From assembly GCA_020746835.1 (NCBI GenBank), contig JAGPNK010000009.1, forward strand, positions 1,736,001 to 1,800,000: a DNA stretch of 64,000 nucleotides. Direction: 5' to 3'. Made by a program: the position numbers and the translations under genes. Shown here piece after piece: positions 56,479 to 64,000 of this stretch (positions are counted from its first letter, which is position 1; each line of letters begins with the position of its first letter). The notes beneath the pieces are model-generated. The model was not told where the DNA came from, ran no database searches, and worked only from the letters and a program-made list of their open reading frames with translations. This DNA is from Stachybotrys elegans (taxonomy: Eukaryota > Ascomycota > Sordariomycetes > Hypocreales > Stachybotryaceae).

Positions 56479-59268
56479 ATGAACAACCAATTTCCCTTGC
56501 CCCCTCAAACACCTGCTCGTTCCCAGCGTGACGAAGCTTTCGAAATGGAACGCGAGTCGTTTGTGAGATACAACCCGTTTCCTGCTCAACGAAGTTATTC
56601 AGAAGACCGAGGAACCTCGACAGTCCGGCCACCTGCGAGTTCAAGATGGGTGGCTTCACCTGGCATGCCCACCCACGAGTGGCTGCAACGCGAGAACCAG
56701 GGCGACGTAGCTGTTGAGCAGCAGCAGCCTTTGGTAGCTTCCGGGTATACTGGTTATAGCCGTGAACGCAGCGCTGCTCAACCTGTGCCGGGTATGCCTT
56801 CTGCTGTGGATATTGCCGCTCGCGCTCGAAGCACATCCCAGCCCGGCCCAGGCAGATCTGTCACCCTAGTCTCGTCAAATTCGCTATTTGATGAGCCGTT
56901 TGAAGGATCAGACTCTGACCTAGAACCACTCAGGCCAACATTTCAGCCGCCTAGAAGGGCATTCTCCGACACACTCGAGCAGACGAGCAGGAACTCGCCA
57001 CCACAAGTCCCTTCGGGCCCAACGGCCTCCCGTCACGAAAACGTTCGCTCGCCTGGGAAAGCAAAACATCTGAGCAGAGTACCCGAAGCTCGAGAAAGCC
57101 TGACTTTGTACCCACAAACAGGCAAAGCCCCAGTCATCCAGCCAAGCCAAGCTTACACTCCGGACGAGGGAGTCCCATCGCCCGCCAATCTCGAGCCGAA
57201 TCGGGACGATTCAAGGCTTCGAGAGCTGATCGATGCACTCCGAGCCAACCCTGGCGGTCTGCCTCCTCGTCCCCAGCTTTCTAGGGATTCGAGCCACATC
57301 GAGCTACGGGCAATTCTTGATGCTATCCGGGCATACCCTGGACGATGGTCTCTCCCACGATACTCGGATCCTCGAAAGACAGGGGAGCCTACCCTCGACG
57401 ACCGGCGACCGGTTCCTCCTTTGAACATTGCACCAAACAAGGCAGAGCCGATGGTGAATACCACTACGATCAACAGCGCCTCAACTCGGGAGAAGCCTAC
57501 ATGGGCATATATCCCGGGCTCGGAATCTAGGTTTCCAGACGCAAACCAAGCAGAGAGGGGGTCAGTTCACATTGATGAAGTAGGAAATCCTTGGGCAGTG
57601 CCTGGAAGCACGTCCGCGGCGCAGAAAGGGACGGGACATCAGGATGCCGACCAAAACCTTGTAAGTGCCTCGGTGGCGTCGTCCAGTGAGCAGTACTGAC
57701 TTTGGACAGGTGACATGGGATGGCCCAGACGACCCGTCCAACCCATCCAACTGGCCTATGCGCAAGAAATATGCCACATCGCTCATCTTGTCGCTCTTCA
57801 GCTTCATCGCCCCCTTCTCAGCAACCATGGTCGGGCCCGCCATCGACGTTATCGGCGTGGAGCTCAACATTGCGTCAGGGGCCGAGCGGCAGCTCATCGT
57901 GGGAATGCAGGTTCTGGCCGCAGGAATTGGGCCGTTCATGTTTGCGCCGTTCATAGAGTTTTACGGGCGCGCCGCCGTGATTCGCTACGGGCATCTCTGG
58001 CACGTCATATGGAACACGGCCTGTGGTTTCGCTACGACGGGGCCGCAGCTGCTTGCATTCCGCTTCGTCGGCGGCCTCGCCTCGAGTGCGACTCAGATTG
58101 TCAGTGCCGCCTTGCCTTGGCCATTGTGCATCTGCTAACTACTCTGTCAGCTCCCTCCCGGTCTCACGGCCGACGTGTACCCAGCCCGGATGGGCGGCCT
58201 GGGAGATTCGGTTCACAACTATCTTCCCTTCTTTGGGAGCGCCGTTGCACCGATATTTGGCGCCTTCGTTACCCAGGAGAGTAACTGGCGCTGGATATTT
58301 TGGGGCACGTCGATATTCAGCATCTTCCCTATCGCCCTGGCCTTTCTGTGCCTCGAGGAGACGTACCATCCGCTGCTCCTGGAGCGCAAGGCTGCCCGTC
58401 TCCGCAAGGAAACGGGCAATAAACTGCTTCACACGCCATTCCAGACCCCAGGCCAGACCAGAAAGGAGTGGATGATGAAGAAGATTGCTCTGCCCTATCT
58501 CATGCTCATCGCCCACCCCGTCGTGCAGCTTCCTTTTGCATACAGGGCGTATTTGTTTGGCATCATGTACCTGATGTATGTATACTGCTAATTTTGTGTA
58601 TCTCTGCTAACTCTGGCTAGAATCTCCATCTTTGACAGAAATTTTGTCAACCTTTACAACATGGATCGGGGCAGCGCCAGTTTAAACTTCCTGGCCCTTG
58701 GCGTCGGCTTCGTCATCGGGCTGCACATCAGCCGATACGCTATTGACGGGGTGAGTACCCAGGATGTTGCATTTGTTCACACTGACGACTGCAGTTCTCG
58801 GCCTACTTCAGGAGAAAGTACAACACCGATGGACACAAGCCCGAGTGGCGGCTCCCCGTGAATGCTGGCGTGGCACTGCTTGTGCCGGCGGCGCTGATTC
58901 TGTATGGCTGGTCCATTCAGAATCGGCTGCACTTTATTGTGCCGGATATCGCTGCCATCCTCCTGGCCATTGGACTTATCCAGGGGTTCTTCAGTCTGCA
59001 GCCGTATGTGACCGAGTCGTATGGGCTCGAGTACGCGTCAAGTGCACACGCCGTGGGGGCTTTCATGCAGCATGTTGCCGAATTTGCTTTTCCTCTCCTG
59101 GGACCGCTGATCTTTGCAGACCTTGGTCTTGGCTGGGGGAACACACTGCTGGCTATACTAACCCTTGCTATTGCTGTGCTCATGCCGCTGCTCCTATGGC
59201 ATTTTGGGCCGACCCTGCGGCGTATGAGTACTCGCGGCTTGCCGGTGGAGCCGTCAGCCCGGCGCTGA
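56479..59268 (+). CDS. MFS transporter (DHA1-like) with an unusually long disordered N-terminal extension
   Basis: Exon 1 (56479-57660) encodes about 394 polar residues rich in Pro, Ser, Arg and Gln. It contains a doubled motif: LRELIDALRANPGGLPP, then LRAILDAIRAYPGRWSLP. The intron at 57661-57709 joins to VTWDGPDDPSNPSNWP, the standard opening of fungal DHA1 transporters. Helices follow: ATSLILSLFSFIAPFSATMV, GMQVLAAGIGPFMFAPFIEF, QLLAFRFVGGLASSATQI, and NWRWIFWGTSIFSIFPIALA with FLCLEETYHP. It ends VLMPLLLWHFGPTLRRM. Typical family members have 30-100 residues before that opening, so the extension is exceptional. A wrongly merged separate upstream gene is possible but less likely, because exon 1 ends in DQNL at a good donor. 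Confidence 0.75.
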
Positions 59269-60369
59269 GCCTCGTTTGTCTGCTGGCAGTACTCGAGGTA
59301 TCGTAGCGGTGGGTGGTATCATGTAGTGGAGGCTATGGAGAGGTGGGATAAGAAAGCAGTCTGCGATTTGATCATGCATGGCGGATGTCGGTGAGTCATT
59401 TGGGGGTTTGGTTTACGGATTTTATAAATCATCGAGAGTAGTTAGTTCAATGCAATCCTCAATCCATTTGGACTTTGGACTCTCAGTGTGGTGGTGAGAG
59501 GGTGAATTGCACGCAGGCAAAACTGTCACATGCATCACTGCAGGGGAATACGAGAAAGAGCACACAAGACATGGTAGCTGCTGTAGGTCGCCAAGGCCTG
59601 TGGCGAAACGGGATGTGAGTGAATTTGTAATGGTGTTGCCGGTGGTTGTGATGTGTGTAGTCAAGCATGTGTGATGAGGTGGAAGGGGAAACAAGTCAAA
59701 AGCAAAACGGTCCACTCGGCATACGTGACCCATGTTAAGATCGGCATTGTTATCTGCGCCGTTACAGACATGGCACAAGTGCTGCAATCTGCCGATCGGC
59801 AAACTCTATCTTGTCAAGACTTGGGCGCCATCTGGCACAAGGAGTCGGCAACGAGGCGGCAAAGAGGCGGCAAAGAAGCGGCAACGAGGCGGCAATGAGG
59901 CGGCAATGGGACGAGGCGGTGAAGGAGACAGAGTCACAACGGTTTCATGACAGAAGCCTCTCATGTGCGTGCATGTGATGAGTCGAATATTCTGGAACGG
60001 GGATAGGAGCCCAAGGGCACGAAGAGGCGATAACCAAGGAAGCAAGAGAAGTAAATAAAATAAAATAAAGAAAAGTGGTGCGAGCCCCCACCTCCCTCCA
60101 CCGAAATATTTTCTGGGCACCTTTTTTCTCCTTTTCCATTTCTCAAATCATCGAGACGACCATGAGACGGCCAAACTCTGAGCAGCCTTGGCCATGCCCG
60201 CGATGATTGCTTTGCGTACTCTTGATAGGGACTCGGATCCTTCTATATAGAAGCGCCTGTGGCCTGCCGTACATACCGCACCCAAAGACCAACTCACCGC
60301 AAATTGCATCTTTATCATTTATTTACTCTCTCTCTCTCTCTCTTCATTCTTAGTGCTCAGCCCAACAAT
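59269..60369. other. Intergenic
   Basis: Holds an 11-bp minisatellite (59846-59916) and, in the leader of the next gene, a CT dinucleotide run at about 60325-60343. No gene is supported. Confidence 0.5.
59846..59916 (+). repeat. 11-bp tandem minisatellite, about six units
   Basis: Unit CGGCAACGAGG repeated head to tail with variants CGGCAAAGAGG, CGGCAAAGAAG and CGGCAATGAGG, and a last longer unit. Confidence 0.85.
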
Positions 60370-62544
60370 ATGGACGTGAACGCGCGGCCACCGCCCCCGG
60401 ACACCAGCCAGATCGGGGACTGGCGCTCCATCATCACCCTCATCGTCTTCATCATCACCAGCAAGTTGGTCCCCTCCGTTGATGCTGGGCCGAGCTGACC
60501 GTATGCAGACGTGGTTGTCAGCTTTCCATTTCACATTCCCATCCCCGTCCCAAGATCCCTGTCGGATGCTTTCCTGCGAGGACTTTGCAAGCTGCGCATC
60601 ATTCCTCCACCATCGCACCAGGAAACCGAGGATGGTGGCCGGTGGGTGGTTCTGCGATTCCACGTCAGCACCGTCATGGCGCCGCTCTACGCTTGCCTCT
60701 TCCTGCTGGCTATTTTGGCTATAGGCCGGAGAGAAGTCTACGACGGTTAGTGGGTCGTCATTCTGTCCAAATCAGGATAGGATATTGACAGATGCTAGGG
60801 ACCATTGGCAGCGAAAACATAGAGCCCTATGATGTCATGATATTCTTCATCACGCTGGCATACGTCGCCCTATCCATTGATGCTTCCGGTATGTAGAACA
60901 ATTCACCAATTGCAATCGGCGCTGACAGTTTTAGGACTGCTGCGATACTTGGCATTCAGGGTCCTGCAAAAAGGTGGAGGCCACGGGAGACGCCTGTATC
61001 TCTATCTGTACTGGTTCTTCTTCGCTCTGGGCACGGCGATCGGCAATGACCCCATCGTCCTCTCCGGTAATTGCCCCCCCTCCCACCGTTGACAACCTTT
61101 GACTGAACCAGCCCGCCGCAGGCACCGCGTTTCTGGCATACATGATCCGTGGCTCAAGCAACATCGCTTCTGCACGCGCGTGGGTGTTTTCCCAGTTTGC
61201 CGTGGCTAACATTAGCTCCGCCATCCTCGTGTCGTCGAACCCCACGAACCTGGTGCTTGCGGGCGCGTTCCAGATTAGGTTCATCGACTACACGGCCAAC
61301 ATGATTGTGCCCGTCGTGTTGACGGCCTTGGTCCTCTTTCCCTGCCTGCTGTTCCTCGTATTCCACGACGAGCGGCTCATCCCTCGCGCCATCGACATAC
61401 ACGAGCTGCCCGATGCCGACAAGAACCGTGAGCCTGTGAACCCCAACGTGCCCTTTGCCGGGGCCGGCGAGAACCGGAGCCCTGTTGCTGAGATTCTCAA
61501 CCCCTACCTGGACCGCCGTCAAGCCATCGTCAGCTGCACCATTATGGCCGCCACCCTCATATCGGTGCTCCTGATCAACGCCATCACGGCCAGCAGGGGC
61601 GGTCACCCGACCCCCGTCATCTATGTCACGATGCCAGCGGCTGCCCTGTGCTTCTGCTCGGATCTGCTCATGGGCTGGCAGCGGCGACATGAGACGCGGG
61701 CGCAGGCCGACCGAGGCCGCATGCTGTCCGAGCGTGCATCGATTGAGAATGAGTTGCGGGGTGAAGTGTCGAGCTCCTCGGCTGTCGTGACAGACAGTAG
61801 CGTGTTTGAGAAGCCTCCGGCGGGCACTCCGGACGACGAGCTTGACGCCGCGGTCGAACGTGCCATGGCGATGCGCAGGACGGAGCAGGCTGCGCAACCC
61901 GCGACACTGACCTCCAAGATGCGCGATGCGTACGCTTGGTGGCGCGAGACGTTCCCTGCTGCCTCCATCGTCATCTCGCGCCTCCCTTTCCCACTGGTGC
62001 CGTTCGCCTTCTCCATGTTTGTCCTTGTCCAGGGGCTCGTGACAAAGGGCTGGGTCGCCGTCTTTGGCTACGGATGGAATGCCTGGGTGGAAAGGACGGG
62101 CGTGGTGGGTGCGATTGCCGGCATGGGCTTCCTCGGCGTGTTTCTGAGCAACGTATGTTTCCGTTTCTTCGCGTTGAGCACTTGCGCTGACATTCCAAGT
62201 TTACCGGCACCAACATTGGCACCACGATTCTGCTCTGCCGCATCATGCAGGCGTGGCAGCAGATCCTCGCCAGCGACGGTCGCACCGTCAGCGCTCGAAC
62301 CTTCTGGGGCGCAGTCTACAGCATGGCATTGGGCGTCAACTATGGTGCCTTTAGCTCCGTTCTCTGTGCGTCGTTGGCCGGTCTGCTCTGGCATAGCATC
62401 CTGCTATCCAAGGGCGTCCTTGTGCGCCGTCTGGAGTTTTTCCGCGTCAACGTCCCCATCATCGGCATCGCCACGGCTGTGGGGTGCTCTGTACTTGTCG
62501 GCGAGATTTATATTACTCGCCCTGACCGACCTTATGTGGCGTGA
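60370..62544 (+). CDS. CitT/ArsB/NhaD superfamily ion transporter
   Basis: About six exons, start at 60370. Opening exon WRSIITLIVFIITS, then VVVSFPFHIPIPVPRSLSDA. Helices are VMAPLYACLFLLAILAIG, YDVMIFFITLAYVALSIDAS, YWFFFALGTAIGNDPIVLSG and ANISSAILVSSNPTNLVLAG, where SNPTNL is the family substrate-binding motif. A hydrophilic loop of about 120 residues separates the halves. The second half contains VPFAFSMFVLVQGLVTKGW and, after an intron, FTGTNIGTTILLCRIMQAW. Family members exchange dicarboxylates, sulfate, arsenite or sodium. The substrate cannot be decided here. The stop is at 62542-62544. Confidence 0.8.
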
Positions 62545-62924
62545 TGTGTAGTTGCAGCCATTGCGACGCGTTCTTCGGGGTGGAATCCAGTTACTAGGTG
62601 GTTGTGGCTGGTACTTGTTGCCCCTCTCTACATGGAATAGATAGAGTAGATGCATGGAGAGGAGGAGAAAATTAACAATACAAACCGCCAATAGACCGTC
62701 TGAACCTCCTCGAAAACACTAGTTCATATCCCACTGGGGCACAGAATCGGGAATGGCCTCATGCAAACAGGCGACGAAGATCAAACGGGGTTGAAGAACA
62801 ATAACAGAGTTGAGATTTGATCACTACTGATGAAAGCATACCCCCACTGCTCTCAACTACTACCTACTAACCTAGTCTAGTTCGCCTACTTTCCTGACTC
62901 CTGGGGTTGCATGTTGGTGCCCGT
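62545..62924. other. Intergenic between convergent genes
   Basis: 380 bp between two convergent stops. Nothing recognisable. Confidence 0.4.
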
Positions 62925-64000
62925 TTAGACCTGCGGAGGGAACGCATCACACAGACTCGCACCAATCGCAACCGCATTCCATCTGCATGCAGGTGTCAGT
63001 ACGCGTTTACCGAAGCAAGAAAGGGAAGAGAGTTCTCACTTATCTTGTCTCTGTGGCTCGATCACCCGCATACCCAATCTCTCCGCAATCCTTGTGAGCC
63101 ACTCCGACACGAACCCACCCAGTGATACGCCGCCCGTGAAGACGACAGCCTTTTACTTGTCAGTAGCAGTAGCAACACACTGTATGGGCAGGGGACATGA
63201 ACCTACCTTTGGAGGAGGACGTTGTCCACGTTCCTCAATCTCCAATGCCTTCTCAAAGAAGTCTTCAATCACCTCGATGTATGGTTGGTACATGCGCTCA
63301 GCTACAGCTCTAGATGCCGTCAGCTTTCCGCAGCGAAGGGCCATGATCTGGCACGATCGGACCACCCTGGGGATATCGTAGGGTACGGGGCGGGGGTCAA
63401 AAACATCTACTCACCGATTAAAAACCACCACGCGATGAGCAATATTAAAGTCGATCGAAGACCCCATGGTGAGTGCATTGTTCATAGAATGAGTAAACCC
63501 TCTCTATTGTGCCATGACTCTCTCTCGAGCTTCCTCGATCTCGTTGGAAAGGGTTTCCTTTTCTTCGTCACTGAAAAGGCTTGAGATCTGCTCCTCGAGC
63601 CATGTCTTGAACTGCCGGTCCATCAACCATCCCCCGCATAGTCGCGAACGCTGGAGGAATTTCTTCTCCGGTGCAAGGAGCCCTTGAGCTGTCTCGTCCT
63701 CAGGCCTGAAACGGTAGAGCGTCATATCCTGGATTTTGTCATTTATTGGTGCTGGTGAAACGCAAGCTATCCGCAAAACATACCACAGTCAAAGCGCCAG
63801 AGTCAATGACGAAGAACGCGTCCTGTGCCTTTGATTGCGAATATATTCAGTGAACAGCTAGTATTATGGTTGGGGGAAGTGGGGGTAGGGGTGTCGCCAA
63901 CCGTGCGATATGGTTCAAGTTCGTTGAAGAGATGATAGCATACACTCCTCAGGGCTGCCATGCCCTCGAACTCGAAATCGACGGCGATTATGCTCTCGCG
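62925..64000 (-). CDS. HSPA12-type Hsp70-like ATPase, 5' end outside the window
   Basis: Read from the right edge: ESIIAVDFEFEGMAALRSV, DAFFVIDSGALTVDMTLYRF (the phosphate-binding loop, normally DAGGGTVD), LCGGWLMDRQFKTWLEEQIS, and later VVRSCQIMALRCGKLTASRA with YIEVIEDFFEKALEIE. Then AVVFTGGVSLGGFVSEWLTR, the adenosine-binding motif, is read. The final exon, after an intron with donor GTGAGA at about 63040, gives KWNAVAIGASLCDAFPP and a stop at 62925. An alternative unspliced stop at 63036 would shorten it. This is the fungal Hsp70-like family with a divergent nucleotide site, of unclear chaperone activity. Exon borders near 63430-63500 are uncertain. Confidence 0.7.

Noticed and set aside
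1..64000. CRISPR arrays, bacterial operons, rRNA or tRNA genes
   Set aside because: The sequence is eukaryotic with spliced genes. I saw no rRNA-like sequence and no convincing tRNA, but tRNAs were not searched exhaustively by eye.

Overview
The window is nuclear DNA of a filamentous ascomycete. Genes are interrupted by short GT-AG introns (about 45-90 bp) with CTAAC/CTGAC-type branch sites. The families present (PTH11-like rhodopsin-fold membrane proteins, Zn2Cys6 regulators, UstYa-like oxidases, tyrosinase, GH62, fungal P450s) fit a Sordariomycete, probably Hypocreales. That placement is inference from family content, not a database result. About 25 genes look intact, and at least eight more are recognisable only as decayed relics.

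Layout. 1-6.5 kb: a PTH11-like protein cut by the window edge, a Zn alcohol dehydrogenase with one frameshift, an Ost-alpha/TMEM184-type membrane protein and a TatD/Scn1-type hydrolase. 7.8-24.1 kb: secreted intradiol dioxygenase, NmrA-like reductase, a four-exon UstYa-type (DUF3328) oxidase, a secreted repeat precursor peptide, a GH62 relic, a conserved hypothetical, a Zn2Cys6 regulator, a tyrosinase and a subtilisin-like protein whose catalytic serine is replaced by alanine. 25-32.2 kb: relics of a P450, a short-chain dehydrogenase, a condensation-type acyltransferase and a PTH11-like protein, with an intact UbiA-type prenyltransferase/cyclase among them. 33-36 kb: PhyH dioxygenase and a Zn2Cys6 regulator. 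36-55 kb: subtilase relic, two PTH11-like genes flanking a drug-type MFS transporter, a secreted protein and a P450, then relics of an MFS transporter and a polyketide synthase ketosynthase, and an intact DUF829 (PaxU-like) gene. 56-64 kb: an MFS transporter with a roughly 400-residue N-terminal extension, a citrate/arsenite-type (CitT/ArsB) transporter and an HSPA12-type Hsp70-like protein cut by the right edge.

The most interesting system is at 11.2-13.8 kb. A small secreted protein made of four near-identical 17-residue repeats ending in Lys-Arg (Lys-Lys in the last) is transcribed divergently from a UstYa-like oxidase carrying both HxxHC motifs. This is the minimal arrangement of a fungal dikaritin/epichloecyclin-type ribosomal peptide pathway. 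The repeats differ almost only at synonymous positions, so the peptide itself appears to be under selection. The predicted core, IGLSTDWI, has no tyrosine, unlike the described dikaritins I know of. A Zn2Cys6 regulator and a tyrosinase of the general type seen in such clusters lie 4-6 kb further on.

A second theme is a dispersed repeat of about 105 bp, with three close and three degenerate copies. One copy splits the P450 relic, one abuts the truncation of the subtilase relic, one lies just before the ketosynthase relic, and two bracket the UstYa-like gene.
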